Below, piece by piece: positions 10,571-22,200 of a DNA stretch of 64,000 nucleotides. Both the position numbers and the translations under genes were made by a program. Position 1 is the stretch's first letter. Each line of letters opens with the position of its first letter. The notes beneath the pieces are model-generated. The model searched no databases. It worked only from the letters and a program-made list of their open reading frames with translations, and was not told the origin of the DNA. Where the stretch lies: the NCBI RefSeq assembly GCF_023065955.2, contig NW_026623056.1:84381256-84445255 (forward strand). The letters run 5' to 3'. The DNA is from Ursus arctos. Taxonomy: Eukaryota; Chordata; Mammalia; Carnivora; Ursidae.

Positions 10571-10719
10571 TGCAAATATTCATTCCAGTTGTATTTGGGC
10601 TCCTACTGTCTGTCTGTCTGTGGCGGGACGGCCGGACCCACGCTTCTCTGCCACACGGACAGGGATTTGTCACGCTGACCGGCGGAAGTGAGAAGGGCCA
10701 GAAAGGAGGAATCTGCGTG

Positions 10720-10865
10720 ACCCAGAGCAAATGACAGAACAGGGTCGGCAGCCAGGGCTCTCGTCCCAGCTGTGCCCTCGCCCTGTGACCCTGGGCAAGT
10801 CCCTCCCCATCCTGGAACAAGTTTCCTCACCTGGACGGCGAGCAGCAGGATCTGATCGCCTCTGG
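10720..10865 (-). mobile_element. MIR fragment
   Basis: CCCTGTGACCCTGGGCAAGTCCCT followed by AACAAGTTTCCTCACCTG is the reverse-complement MIR core. Confidence 0.6.
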
Positions 10866-11169
10866 TCCCAGGAAGGGGGGAGGGGGGCTGGGGAAGCGTG
10901 GGGGAGGAGCTGCTGCCGCTCCGTGGAGGTGTCTGAAGGGGAGGGCTGCCAAGGCCGGCTGCCTCGGGGCAGGGAGGGCAGGGAGGGCAGGCCTGGGCAG
11001 CTGGCGCTGGGGAAGTGTGTCATCTGTGGGGTCAGAAGCTGTCAGCATTGAGCTCAGCAGGACGATGGCAGGGGGTGTGGGGAGCATGAAGCTCCAGCAA
11101 AATGGGGAGACAAAAAAGGCAGCCTTCCTTCTCATGCCCACTGTACAAGGGGCGCTCAAGTGAGGGCAC

Positions 11170-11345
11170 GGTTCTGTGCCAGGTGCTCTCTGCCTGGTTT
11201 CTCCCTCCCTAATCCTGGGACGCAGGGGTGTTACTCCCTCTTAAAGAGGGGGTAATACTTTTCCAGGCTCAGAGAAGTGACTTGCTCAGTGTCACACAGC
11301 TCCCAGATCCCAGAGGGGGGAGGGCTGAAACCAAAGGCATTCTCC
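11170..11345 (+). mobile_element. MIR fragment
   Basis: AGGCTCAGAGAAGTGACTTGCTCAG then GTCACACAGCTCCCAGATCC is typical of the MIR core and 3' half. Confidence 0.65.
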
Positions 11346-11744
11346 TCCCACACCGAGAGTGTCACCTGCGGGCTGGACCCAGGGTCCCAGGAATTGTCCC
11401 AACCGCTCGCCATCCAGCTTGAATCGCAGACTGCCCTTGCTGAGGCATATCCATGACCTTGAAACCCTTCCTGCTGGCCAAAATGAAACTGCGATGTTAA
11501 AAGTCAGGATAACGGATATCCTTCCCCTGACAGTTAGTAACTAAAGGTAGCAGGAGGACGACTCTAGGGGGCTGGTCGTGCTCTGTTTGGTGGGTTTGGT
11601 CATAGACTTGTCCCCTTGCACTGTGTTCACTTTCCGGCATGCATGTTTCACTCCGCTCTAAACCTCACCGTTTCACATGGAAAGCCCTGACAGATGACGA
11701 GAAAATGAAGTTGAAGGTTTATATAGAAAATACAAATGCTATTT
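11346..11744. other. Non-coding, nothing recognised
   Basis: No repeat or gene was identified between the MIR fragment and the next SINE. Confidence 0.4.
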
Positions 11745-11759
11745 AAAAAAAGAATTCTA

Positions 11760-11967
11760 GGGGCGCCTGGGTGGCGCAGTCATTAAGCGTCTGCCTTTGG
11801 TTCAGGGCGTGATCCTGGTGTTCTGAGATCGAGCCCCACATCAGGCTCCTCCACTAGGAGCTTGCTTCTTCCTCTCCCACTCCCCCTGCTTGTGTTCCCT
11901 CTCTCACTGGCTGTCTCTCTCTGTGTCAAATAAATAAATAAAATCTTAAAAATAAATAAATAAAAAT
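11760..11967 (+). mobile_element. Young SINEC with perfect target-site duplication
   Basis: Head GGGGCGCCTGGGTGGCGCAG; 3' part contains CTCTCACTGGCTGTCTCTCT and AAATAAATAAATAAAATCTT. It is flanked by an identical 15-mer AAAAAAAGAATTCTA at 11745-11759 and 11968-11982, pointing to a recent insertion. The 3' module is the form I associate with bears and pinnipeds. Confidence 0.95.
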
Positions 11968-11982
11968 AAAAAAAGAATTCTA

Positions 11983-12955
11983 TATTCTGTCATGGCTATG
12001 GCCGCAGGGTACCATCTGACGAAAAGCGCCCCACCTGGGGCTGGGGGGTGGTGGACATCATGGTCACAGACACTGGGCAGCTGCCTGCCTTGTGATGCTG
12101 TGTGGATGACGTTCTCTATTGGTCATTCTCAAATGCTTACATAACAGTGAAAGGGAACAACTTGTACCACCGCGTGGGGCAAGAATTTTCTTCCTATTTG
12201 TGTATGTCTCTTTAGACCTTCTGGTTCAGTCTAGACAAAGTGCAATCAAGCAAAGCCATTCACCTGGTAAATGTTTCTCTGAGCTATAGTTCTGGGAGAA
12301 AGGGACCCCAATACCTTATGGCTCCTTTGACATTAGAGAGCAAACTCTTCCAGAAGGCTGTGGCTTGTCTCCCTTCCCTCCTCCCTCCTTCCTTCCTTCC
12401 TTCCTTCCTTCCTTCCTTCCTTCCTTCCTTCCTTCTTTCCTTCCTTCCTTCCTGCCTTCTCTCTCTTCCCTTCTTTCTTATCTCTCTTCTCTTTTCTCTA
12501 CTAAAGAACGAGTCAGCTTAGAAGATGTCTAAACTGGGGGCAAAGGTAGCAGGGATATGGATTTGACTAGCCAAGAAAAGGAAAAAAAAAAAAGGAAAAG
12601 AAACAGAGTGCCTTTGCATTTCAGGATGTCAGAATTGGCACTTAAAAAAATGTCAATAAACACACGCTCATAACCACACTTGACGTTCTTTCTAAGGAAT
12701 TTTTCTAGGGAAGGCAGAACTCACTAACCAATTCTGACTCCTTGCAGTGCAAAAGGACATTAAAAAGGACAGTTCGGGAGTCCTGCAGGCAGCAACTGAA
12801 CTTCTTCTTGCCCTGCTCCAGACAAAGGCCACTTGCAGGCTCTCCTGACCAGGAGCACAGACTGCAGATGTTTCTGCCTTTGCAGGGGTACAAACTTCCA
12901 GAGGACATTTAAAAGATGTTTTGCATATTTAAAAAATCTTTAACTTACGTCATTC
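11983..12955. other. Non-coding with one microsatellite
   Basis: No gene was recognised. Apart from the TTCC array (12385-12455) and an A-rich run near 12583, nothing was identified. Confidence 0.4.
12385..12455 (+). repeat. (TTCC)n microsatellite
   Basis: About 17 near-continuous TTCC units with a single TTTC interruption, followed by degenerate CT-rich sequence. Confidence 0.92.
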
Positions 12956-12964
12956 TTGCCTTTC

Positions 12965-13172
12965 TTTTTTTTTTAATTTTTTTAAAGATTTATTTATTTG
13001 AGAGAGAGAGAGCGAGAGAGAGCACTCACAGCGGAGAGAGGCAGAGAGTCTTAAGCAGACTCAGAGCTGAGCATGGAGTTACAGGTGGGTCTCGATCTCA
13101 CGACCCTGAGATCACCACCAAAGATGAAACCAAGAGTCAGTTGCTTAACCGACTGCACCACCCAGATTCCCC
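12965..13172 (-). mobile_element. SINEC
   Basis: Reverse orientation: T-rich start AAAGATTTATTTATTTGAGAGAG through to CACCACCCAGATTCCCC. Short flanking repeat TTGCCTTTC at 12956-12964 and 13173-13181. Confidence 0.92.
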
Positions 13173-13234
13173 TTGCCTTTCCTTTTTAATGTCATTGTCT
13201 CCATCGTTTAGGGACATTTAATGTCATGTCCTGT

Positions 13235-13395
13235 CTCCAGGATGGTGCAGAGGGATACTCCCAGCCTTTGACATTGGAGGTTCCAGGTTCTAGCCAGGGC
13301 TTCCTCACTTACTAACTGTGGTCAAGTCACTTCCCCACCCCAAACCTCAGCTTTAAAACCAAGGGTAATAAATTGTGATTACACGAACCATCCCA
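13235..13395 (-). mobile_element. MIR fragment
   Basis: TTACTAACTGTGGTCAAGTCACTTCC followed by CCTCAGCTTTAAAACC is the reverse-complement MIR core. Confidence 0.6.
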
Positions 13396-13862
13396 CAAAT
13401 CCAAGGGGCAACTACAGTCACACCTCATGTCTTCTCCAAACTAACTACCTGAGCTCCCAGTACCTAGTTAGCAGGAAATCCTCCATCTATTTCCCTCTTC
13501 AGGCCTTTGGGTTTACCAGGACTCTCTGGAATTTGGTCCAGAGTGGATAGGGAGGGCAGTCCAGCACAGAGGACCAGCGCTTGAGTAATCCCCCGCTGCT
13601 GTTGCTTCCAGGTGCCATGGGGGGCCGCTGTTGAACACCGGCTTGGTGCAGTCTTCAAAGGCTTCAAGAGCGCGCCCAGGAGACAAAGCATTAGCTCTAG
13701 ACACATGCCTGTTGCTCATTCACAGCACAGTTAACAAATCTCCGGAGTGGAAGCAGAGGAGTAGTGCTCAACGGAAGAAGCCAGCCCAGCTGTCATTTCC
13801 CACTGCAGTTCTGCCCCCTGCAGGACTGAGTGGGAAGAGCAGAGGAGCCTCAACCTTAAAGA
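13396..13862. other. Non-coding, nothing recognised
   Basis: Short overlapping frames on both strands around 13464-13894 lack recognisable domains or splice support. Confidence 0.4.
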
Positions 13863-13878
13863 TTGAATTCAGAATTTT

Positions 13879-13983
13879 TTTAAAAAGATTTTAAAGTAAT
13901 CTCTACACCCCTCATGGGGCTTGAACTTACAACCCCAAGATCAAGAGTTGTGTGCTCTACCAACTGCGCCAGCCAGGTGCCCC
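13879..13983 (-). mobile_element. Short (about 105 bp) tRNA-derived SINE
   Basis: Reverse orientation: AAAGATTTTAAAGTAATCTC to CTGCGCCAGCCAGGTGCCCC. It keeps the tRNA-like head but lacks the long CT-rich part of the standard SINEC. Flanks TTGAATTCAGAATTTT (13863-13878) and TTGAGTTCAGAATTTT (13984-13999) are a duplication with one mismatch, so the short form was inserted as such. Confidence 0.85.
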
Positions 13984-13999
13984 TTGAGTTCAGAATTTT

Positions 14000-14550
14000 G
14001 ATTATGACATGAGACTGCATATCTTAATTATTGAATTAAGACCATTTCCCCCAACCGAACTTGACAATGGGGGCAGGGAAAGATCAAACCCCACACTGTG
14101 TAAAGCCTACAGAACAAAATTAAAGAAATGGTGGGAGCCCAAATAAAGTGCTATTATTGCATCAAATGAGTCTTATCTGTAACGATGATGTTAATACCAT
14201 CAGGAGGCTCTGGGGTGCAGTTAGAGAAAGGGAGACTTTACAGGTTCAAGTAAGTAAGAGAGAGGCAGGGTAGAGCTAGTCTAAGGGGTAGATCCAAAAC
14301 GAGGTCCATTTCTGTCTTCCACTTCTGTTTCTCTGCACCTTGACCTCATTTCCTCCTGCAGCAAAGAAGCTTTCTCCATGTCCTGAAAACAAAGAATACA
14401 ACTTTTTTCAAGATCCACGGAATTTTCACATGCATAAAATATCACATATATAGCTGTAAAAGACAACTTAGGACATTTAAAAAAAGAATAGTCTCCACTA
14501 CCAATTATTAAAATAGAGATTAATTTTTAAAATTGAAAACCAGAAGGCTT
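14000..14550. other. Non-coding, nothing recognised
   Basis: AT-rich and without gene-like content. Confidence 0.35.
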
Positions 14551-14788
14551 TGTCATCTAGAAATCAAAGCCTAAAAAATTCTTGGGTCAAAAAGAAAATC
14601 CAAATTGAAAGTAAAATATCATCTGGAAAATAAATTAAAAACAGCACATATTGAAACCTAAGTGACAAAGCTAACTTAATAAAAAAGAAAAAAAGAAAAA
14701 TAAATTTACTAAGAAATGAGGAAAGGACAATCTTTTCAACAAATGGCACTGGACAACTGGATGTTCATTTGCAAAACTAGACAAACAA
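14550..14788 (+). mobile_element. Older L1 ORF2 fragment, left part of host L1
   Basis: GGACAATCTTTTCAACAAATGGCACTGGACAACTGGA is L1 ORF2. Sequence before 14720 is L1-like but rearranged. The element is interrupted by a younger L1 and continues at 17088. Confidence 0.75.
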
Positions 14789-17071
14789 TGACAAAATACA
14801 GCATCCTTCTCTGATTAAAACCCTTCAGAGTGTAGGAATAGAGGGTTCATTTCTCAAGCTCATAAAAGCCATCTATGAAAAGCCTACAGCAAATATTATT
14901 CTCAACGGGGAAAAGCTGGAAGCCTTTCCCTTAAGATCAGGAACACGACAAGGATGCCCACTATTATTCAACATAGTTCTAGAAGTCCTTGCAACAGCAA
15001 TCAGACAACAGAAAGGTATGAAAGGTATCCAAATTGGCAAAGAAGAAGTCAAACTGTCTCTCTTTGCAGATGACATGATACTCTATATGGAAAACCCAAA
15101 AGAATCCACTCCCAAACTATTAGAAGTTATAGAGCAATTCAGTAATGTGGTGGGATACAAAATCAATACTCAGAAATCAGTTGCATTTCTATACACAAAT
15201 AATGAGACTGAAGAAAGAGAAATTAGGGAATCCATCCCATTTACAATAGCACCAAAAACCATACATTACCTTGGAATTAACTTAACCAGAGACGTAAAGG
15301 ATCTATATTCTAGAAACTATAAATCACTCTTGAAAGACATTGAGGAAGACACAAAAAGATGGAAAAATATTCCATGCTCATGGATCAGAAGAATTAACAT
15401 AGTTAAAATGTCCATGCTACCCAGAGCAATCTACACTTTCAGTGCTATCCCGATCAAAATACCGATGACATTTTTCAAGGAACTGGAACAAATAGTCCTT
15501 AAATTTGTGTGGAACCAGAAAAGGCCCCAAATTGCCAAGGAACTGTTGAAAAGGAAAAACAAAGCTGGGGGCATCACATTGCCAGATTTTGAGCTGTACT
15601 ACAAAGCTGTGATCACAAAGACAGCATGGTACTGGCACAAAAACAGACACATAGACCAATAGAACAGAATAGAGAACCCAGAAATGGACCCTCGGCTCTT
15701 TGGGCAACTAATCTTTGATAAAGCAGGAAAAAACATCCGGTGGAAAAAAGACAGTCTCTTCAATAAATGGTGCTGGGAAAATTGGACAGCTACATGCAAA
15801 AGAATGAAACTTGACCACTCTCTCACACCATACACAAAAATAAACTCCAAATGGATGAAAGACCTTGATGTGAGACAGGAATCTATCAAAATCCTAGAGG
15901 ACAACATAGGCAACAACCTCTATGACATTGGCCAAAGCAACCTTTTTCATGACACATCTCCAAAGGCAAGAGAAACAAAAGATAAAATGAACATGTGGGA
16001 CTTCATCAAAATAAAATTTCTGCACAGCCAAGGAAACAATAAAAAAAACTAAGAGGCAGCCCACGGAATGGGAGAATATATTTGCAAATGATGCTACAGA
16101 TAAAAGACTGGTATCCAAGATCTACAAAGAACTTCTCAAACTCAATACACGAGAAACAAATAAACAAATCATAAAACGGGCAGAAGATATGAACAGACAC
16201 TTTTCCAATGAGGATATACAAATGGCTAACAGACACATGAAAAAATGTTCAAAATCATTAGCCATCAGGGAAATTCAAATCAAAACCACACTAAGATACC
16301 ACCTTACGCCAGTTAGAATGGCAAAAATCAACAAGGCAGGAAACACCAATTGCTGGAGAGGATGTGGAGAAAGGGGATCCCTCCTACATTATTGGTGGGA
16401 ATGCAGGTTGATGCAGCCACTCTGGAAAACAGTGTGGAGGTCCCTTAAAAAGTTAAAAATTGAGCTCCCCTATGACTCAGCCATTGCAATACTGGGTATT
16501 TACCCCAAAGATACAGACATAGTGAAGAGAAGGGCCATATGCACCCCAATGTTCATAGCAGCATCATCCACAATAGTGAAATTGTGGAAGGAGCTGAGAT
16601 GCCCTTCAACAGATGACTGGATTAAGAAGCTGTGGTCCATATACACAATGGAATATTACTCAGCTATCAGAAAGAACGAGTTCTCAACATTTGCTGCAAC
16701 ATGGACGGCACTGGAGGAGATAATGCTAAGTGAAATAAGTCAAGCAGAGAAAGACAATTATCATATGATTTCTCTCATCTATGGAACATAAGAACTAGGA
16801 AGATCGGTAGGGGAAGAAAGGGATAAAGAAGGGGGGTAATCAGAAGGGGGAGTGAAGCATGGGAAACTATGGACTCTGAGAAACAAACTGAGGGCTTCAG
16901 AGGGGAGGGGGGTGGGGGAAGGGGATAGACTGGTGATGGGTAGTAAGGAGAGCACATATTGCACGGTGCACTGGGTGTTATACGCAACTAATGAATCATC
17001 GAACCTTGCATCAGAAACCAGGGATGTACTGTATGGTGACTAACATAATGTAATAAAAAAACATTAAAAAA
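14789..17071 (+). mobile_element. Young 5'-truncated L1 nested in an older L1
   Basis: About 2.3 kb of LINE-1 covering the ORF2 reverse-transcriptase C-terminal half (FADD catalytic motif near 15067-15078), the rest of ORF2, the purine-rich 3' UTR (16790-17040) and a short A-rich tail with AATAAA. Frames at 15018-15662, 15684-16052 and 16189-16791 are pieces of one ORF2 separated by stops or frameshifts, so the copy is dead. A perfect 16-base duplication AAAACTAGACAAACAA at 14773-14788 and 17072-17087 brackets it, and the interrupted older L1 resumes after it. Confidence 0.96.
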
Positions 17072-17087
17072 AAAACTAGACAAACAA

Positions 17088-17186
17088 GCAGACGAACTGA
17101 GACCCTTACCTCACGCCATATACAAACGCAAACTCAAAATGGATCATTTGGCTCAACCTCAATATAAGAGCTCAAACTATAAAACT
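17088..17186 (+). mobile_element. Older host L1, middle part 1
   Basis: GAGACCCTTACCTCACGCCATATAC and CAAACTCAAAATGGATCA continue the ORF2 reading interrupted at 14788. Confidence 0.8.
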
Positions 17187-17377
17187 GGGGCGCCTGGGTG
17201 TCTCAGATGGTTAAGTGTCTGCCTTCAACTCAGTTCATGATCCCAGGGTCTGGGATTGAGCCCTGTGTCATGCTCTCTGCTCAGTGGAGAGCCTGCTTCT
17301 CCCTCTCCCTCTGCTTTCCGTTCTCCCCGCTGTGCTCTCTCTCTGTAAAATAAGTAAATAAAATATTTAAAAAAATA
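17187..17377 (+). mobile_element. SINEC inside old L1
   Basis: Head GGGGCGCCTGGGTGTCTCAG; tail AAATAAAATATTTAAAAAAAT. Perfect 13-base duplication AAACTATAAAACT at 17174-17186 and 17378-17390. Confidence 0.95.
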
Positions 17378-17390
17378 AAACTATAAAACT

Positions 17391-17814
17391 TCTAGATAAA
17401 CACACGAAAGAAAATCATGACATTAGATTAAGAAAAGATTTCTTAGGTATAACATCAAAAGCACAATTCATAAAAGAAAAAAGACCTGGTCAATTGGTCT
17501 TCATCAAAATGTGAAACTTTTGATCTTCAAAAGATACTATGAAGAAAATGAAAAGATAAGTCACACAGACTGGGAACAAAAACTTGCAGATCAGATATCT
17601 GAGAAAGGACTTGCAGCTAGAATAGATGAAAAAGTCTCACAATTTAGTAATAAGAGGATGAACAGCTCAATTAGAAGTAGAAAAAGGATTTGGACAAACA
17701 TGTCACCACAGAGAGTACACAAATGGCTAATAAGCACATGAAAAGATGCCCGACATCATTGGTTTTCAAGGAAATACACATCAAAACCACAATGATATAT
17801 TACCACGCATCCAC
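17391..17814 (+). mobile_element. Older host L1, middle part 2
   Basis: ORF2 C-terminal region: GACCTGGTCAATTGGTCTTCATC, AATGGCTAATAAGCACATG and AATACACATCAAAACCACAATG. A 76-codon remnant frame survives at 17511-17741. Confidence 0.85.
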
Positions 17815-17831
17815 TAAGATGACTGTAATTT

Positions 17832-18033
17832 ATTTATTTTTTTAAAAGATTTTATTTATTTATATAACAGAGAGAGAGACAGCCAGCGAGAGAGGGAACA
17901 CAGGCAAGGGAAGTGGGAGAGGAAGAAGCAGGCTCCTAGCGGAGAAGCCTGATGCGGGGCTCGATCCCAGAACTCCGGGATCACACCCTGAGCCGAAGGC
18001 AGACGTTTAACAACTGAGCCACCCAGGCGCCCC
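17832..18033 (-). mobile_element. Young SINEC inside old L1
   Basis: Reverse orientation, with GACAGCCAGCGAGAGAGGGA (complement of the young 3' module) and ending ACCCAGGCGCCCC. Perfect 17-base duplication TAAGATGACTGTAATTT at 17815-17831 and 18034-18050. Confidence 0.96.
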
Positions 18034-18050
18034 TAAGATGACTGTAATTT

Positions 18051-18735
18051 AAAAAATGGCAAGGTTGTTGACTTTTGGCGAGGATGTGGCGATACAGGAA
18101 CTCTCATGCATTGCTGGTTGGAATGTTGAGAGGTACGGCACTCCGGAAAACAGTTGAGTAATTTCTTTCAAAGTTAAATTTATGCATACCGCATAGCCTA
18201 GCAATTTCACTCCTAGGTATCCACTGAAAAAAATATATATACACCCCCACAAAAACTGGTACATAAATATTCATATCAACACCACTCATAAAAGCCCCAA
18301 ATTTTAAATAGTCCAAATGTCCGTCAAGTGGTGAGCGGAACCAAAAAGTGTTATATCCTTGCCTTGGAGTACTATGCAGCAGTAAACATGCATGGACTTC
18401 AGAAGCATTATGCTGAATGCAAGAGCCAGACACAAGAGGCTGCATATTGTATGATTCTATTTATGTGAAATGTCTGGGAAAGATGAAAAGAAAGCAAGAA
18501 ACAGATCAGTGGTTGCCTGAGGCCAGAGGTGGGAGAAGGAATTGACACAAACAAGAGAGGGGAAATTTGGGAGCTGATGGAAATGCTCTCGAACTGCATT
18601 GTGGCAGTGGTTCACCATTGTATACATTTACTAAAAATCATCCAGCTATTCCCCTTAGAGCAGGCAGATTTTACTGTATGTAAATTATTATCTCAATAAA
18701 GCTGCTTTAAATTTTAAATTAAGTACCTGATTCCA
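18051..18735 (+). mobile_element. Older host L1, 3' end
   Basis: Contains CACTCCGGAAAACAG, CATAGCCTAGCAATTTCACTCCTAGG, AGATCAGTGGTTGCCTG and a terminal ATGTAAATTATTATCTCAATAAAGC typical of L1M 3' ends. Confidence 0.85.
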
Positions 18736-19163
18736 GATCTGTGGGTAAGAACAACAAGAGAAGCCTAAAGAAAGCAGGGAGGAAAAGATTAAAAAGGATA
18801 AGGGCAGAATTTAGAAGCCAGAAAAGCAACAACGCTAATAACGCATCTAAGAGTTTGTTCCTTGAAGAATAAATAAATACAATGGAGAAACCAATATTTA
18901 CCCTAATAAAGAAATAAAGGAGAAAGCACAAACACACCAAATAAGGGTGGTGGACGGAATAACCCTAGCCATAGAGGAAATCAAAGAAATGGTGCCTTTC
19001 TGCCCAATTCTGTGCAAATCAGTCTGAAAGCCTTGAGCAATCGGATGGCTTTCTAGGAAAATATAAATAACTAAAACTGACCCCAAAAGAGATTTTTAAA
19101 ATCACAGAAAGTGTCAGTTACCATAGAGGATGATGAAAAACTTGATAAGGAGTCATCCACCCA
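18736..19163 (+). mobile_element. Another old L1 ORF2, segment 1
   Basis: AAGAATAAATAAATACAATGGAG and onward, then CAGTTACCATAGAGGATGATG, have the order of the early-middle part of L1 ORF2. It starts right after the previous L1 tail, so this is a separate insertion. It continues in pieces to about 23.0 kb. Confidence 0.6.
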
Positions 19164-19340
19164 GGGGCACCTGGGTGGCTCAGTTGGTTAAGCATCTGAC
19201 TCTTGATTTCAACTCAGGTCATGAGATCGAGCCCCGAGATAGGCTCCATGCTGGGGGTGAAGTCTGCTTTAGATTCTCTCTCTCTCCCCCTCCCCCCACC
19301 TGTGTGCGTGCTCTCTCTCTCTCTCAAAAAAAAAAAAAAA
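19164..19340 (+). mobile_element. SINEC
   Basis: Head GGGGCACCTGGGTGGCTCAG; poly-A tail. Near-perfect duplication GTCATCCACCCAG (19152-19163 region) and GTCATTCACCCAG (19341-19353). Confidence 0.95.
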
Positions 19341-20191
19341 GTCATTCACCCAGAGAAACATCTGGTTCAGAGTTTCATGAGTGAATCCTACTAAACCTTT
19401 ATTGATTAGAGAATGCTGTTTTAAAACTGCTGTAGAGCCTGGAGAAAGAAGACAGCTTCCAAGTTTTTCTGATGAAGCTAGCAGATCAATGATAACTTAA
19501 CCTGACAAAACCACCATGATAAAAGGAAACCACAGACCAACTTCACTTATGGAGACAGATGTAAATATTTTAAAGGCAATATTAGCCAACAGATCCAACA
19601 GTGTATTAAAAAAATAAACGCCACAAATAATTGTAGCTATGCCAATTATGGAAGAGTTGTCCAATATTAGGAAATCTGCGAACGTGATTTACCACATGAA
19701 TAAGTCCAAAGAAAATGTGTTCATTCTCACAGATGACAGGTATTTGTTAAATTCCAATCTCATCCTGATTTTTAAAATCTTGATAAATAAGAAGATAGCT
19801 AATTCTCTAAAATGCCAAATTAAATCTATCTCAAGTCAGAAACGAGACTTGTGCTTGATGGGGAGACATGAGAAGCATGCCAGTGCGGTGGGGAGCAAGA
19901 CACAATCAGCTGTCACCACCACTGCCATTTCACATGGTACTGGAGGAATTGTCCCACTCAGACAAGAGGCGCGAGAACTGGAAAGAGGAAGCAAAAATTA
20001 TTATTGATTGTATGGTTGGAAAAATGAAGAGAAGCGATGGCAAAACTATGAACAACAGTAGGATAATTCAACAAGCTGCGTGGGTACAAACTAAATTGTA
20101 AAAAATAAAATCAATATCCAAGGATCTGTATTAATAGCATTTTGTAAATATAATTGAAGAAAAGATTCTACTTACAGTAAGAACTAAAAAT
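19341..20191 (+). mobile_element. Old L1 ORF2, segment 2
   Basis: Words such as AATATTAGCCAACAGATCCAAC, ATTTACCACATGAATAAG and AATTGAAGAAAAGATTCTACTTACAG are diverged L1 ORF2. The 122-codon frame at 19639-20007 is a remnant. Confidence 0.7.
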
Positions 20192-20404
20192 GGGGTGCCT
20201 GGGGGGCTCAGTCGGTTGAGCATCCAACTCTTGATTTTAGCTCGGGTTATGATCTCAGGATCATGAAATCGAGGCCCCAATCACGCTCTGCGCTCAGCGC
20301 GGAATCGGCTTGAAATTCTCTCTCCCTCTCCCTCTGCCCCTCCCCCCGCTCAAGCTCTTTCTCTTACAAAGAGAAATAAATAAATAAATAAAATCTTTAA
20401 AAAA
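20192..20404 (+). mobile_element. SINEC
   Basis: Head GGGGTGCCTGGGGGGCTCAG; tail AAATAAATAAATAAATAAAATCTTTAAAA. It lies within the old L1. Confidence 0.92.
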
Positions 20405-21995
20405 CCCAATAAGAACCTAAATGATAAAACACCCAAGAGTACAATAAATGTATAAGATTCATACATGAAGAAACGCTAAAAGACAGACAAAAAGGAAGAT
20501 TCGACTAAATGCAACTGTTTCCTACACTTTGTTAGAAAGATTCACTTGTGTAAAGATGACAAATTCTTCCCAAATAAAATCTGTAGGTTTAGTACAATCC
20601 CAAAGAAAACATCGACAGAGACTTTTATTTGGTTTTAGTTGTCCTTCTGGTTTTGTTTTGTATTTCAGAACTACACCGAATGTCAAACGATCCCAGCCCA
20701 CATTCCATTGGTTAATGACCTTATTCCTCTCTTTTCCTTTCCAGGAACGTACTTTAACTTACAGTAACTAACAGTAACTTTCAGACCCATCTTGTTTTCT
20801 CTCAGTACCAATGAACGGAATTCTGGCTTTGAGGCTTGAAAAATCACAGCAACACTGCAGCAAAATGGAAAGGAGGAAAAGTTCCTTTTCCCCCTGCAGC
20901 TGCAGAGAAGAACAGACAGCAAGCATCCTGCGTCACTGACCTCCATCCATGGAGACGTTATCCCAACTAAGGAGAGGGCACGTCACCTGGTTTTTCAAGT
21001 TTGCTGCTCTGCCCTGAGAAAGGTAACCTCAACTTCCCCACAGGCTCTAATACCAACCGGTCGTCTTACTTAATGAAGTTGGTTCTGACAAATATTTTAA
21101 AGAGAGGCCTCTGTTTTTCCAAAGGTGACCTTTCCATTCATGAGCCTTCTTTCTTTGGCTTCTCTCTTCCCTCACAGGAGGCATGAGGTAAACAAATCTG
21201 TTAGATTTCTTATTTAAACAAAGACTTTGAGAGCCTGGCCTCATTCAAATTGACATAGAGAAGCTGAGTCGAAAATTTATATGGGAAATGGAACATGCAG
21301 GAATAGCTAAGAAAATTCGGTGGGGGGAGAAGTAAAGAAATATCCCTGCAAGATGTTAAAATGTATTGTAAAGCCACAGAAACGAAAAGAGCTTGATTCT
21401 AGCATACAAACAAGCAGACAGATCAATGGAACAGAATGAAGTCCGAAAACAGACGCAAAAACATTCAGGAAAATAATATTAAATAAAAAGGATGTTTCAA
21501 ATTAGCGTAGAAAACCTGGGTTATTTCATGAAGGCATGGGACAGTTGCGGAGACATCTGGGAAAGAGTAAAATTATCTCTGCTTTAATACTTACACCAAA
21601 ATAAATTCCAGATGGAGCTAAGTTATAATTTTTAAAAATATAGCCATAAAAGTGCTAGCACAAACATGGGGGATTTATTTTTATAATCCCAGATTGTGGC
21701 AGTCTTTCCAAGCATGACACAGAAGTCAGAAATTGCAGAAGACAAGACCGATAAAACCAACTACATAAGAATTAAAATTTTCTTTGGGGCAAAAGCAAAA
21801 TACTATTAACAGAGTCAAGAGATGTTAAACGAGGGGCAGCATCTGCAACCTATATGATTGGGTGTCAAATTTTTTAATATTCAAAGGCCTTTTACATTAA
21901 GAAACAGGTCAGCAACTCAACCGAAAGATGGTCAAAAGATCTAAACAAGTAGTCACAAAGAAAAAGAAGTACAATCGTCTTCTAAACATAAAAAT
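20405..21995 (+). mobile_element. Old L1 ORF2, segment 3, with a possible non-L1 insert
   Basis: L1-like at 20405-20640 (CCTAAATGATAAAACACCCAAG; GTACAATCCCAAAGAAAACATC) and 21240-21960 (AATTTATATGGGAAATGGAAC; CAACTACATAAGAATTAAAATTTTC). The part at about 20650-21235 is not obviously L1 and may be a gap between fragments. Confidence 0.6.
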
Positions 21996-22200
21996 GGGGC
22001 ACCTGGGGGGCTCAGTTGGTTAAGCATCTGACTCTTGATTTTGGCTCAGGTGTGATCTCAGGGTCCTGATCTCAGGATGGTGAGATCAAGTACCACCTTG
22101 GCTCTGCACTGGGCGTGGAGCCTGCTTCAGATTCTCTCTCTCCCTCTGCCCCTCCCCCTCCCCCTCCCACCCCACTCTCTCTAAAAAAAAAATTAAACAA
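21996..22200 (+). mobile_element. SINEC
   Basis: Head GGGGCACCTGGGGGGCTCAG; tail TCTCTAAAAAAAAAATTAAAC. Weak flanking repeat AACATAAAAAT / AAATAAAAAT. Confidence 0.9.

Noticed and set aside
13879..13983. Functional tRNA gene
   Set aside because: The tRNA-like head belongs to a SINE with an A-rich tail and target-site duplication.
15018..16791. Reverse-transcriptase-like proteins as genes
   Set aside because: They are fragments of one 5'-truncated L1 ORF2 broken by stops or frameshifts, with target-site duplications around the element.
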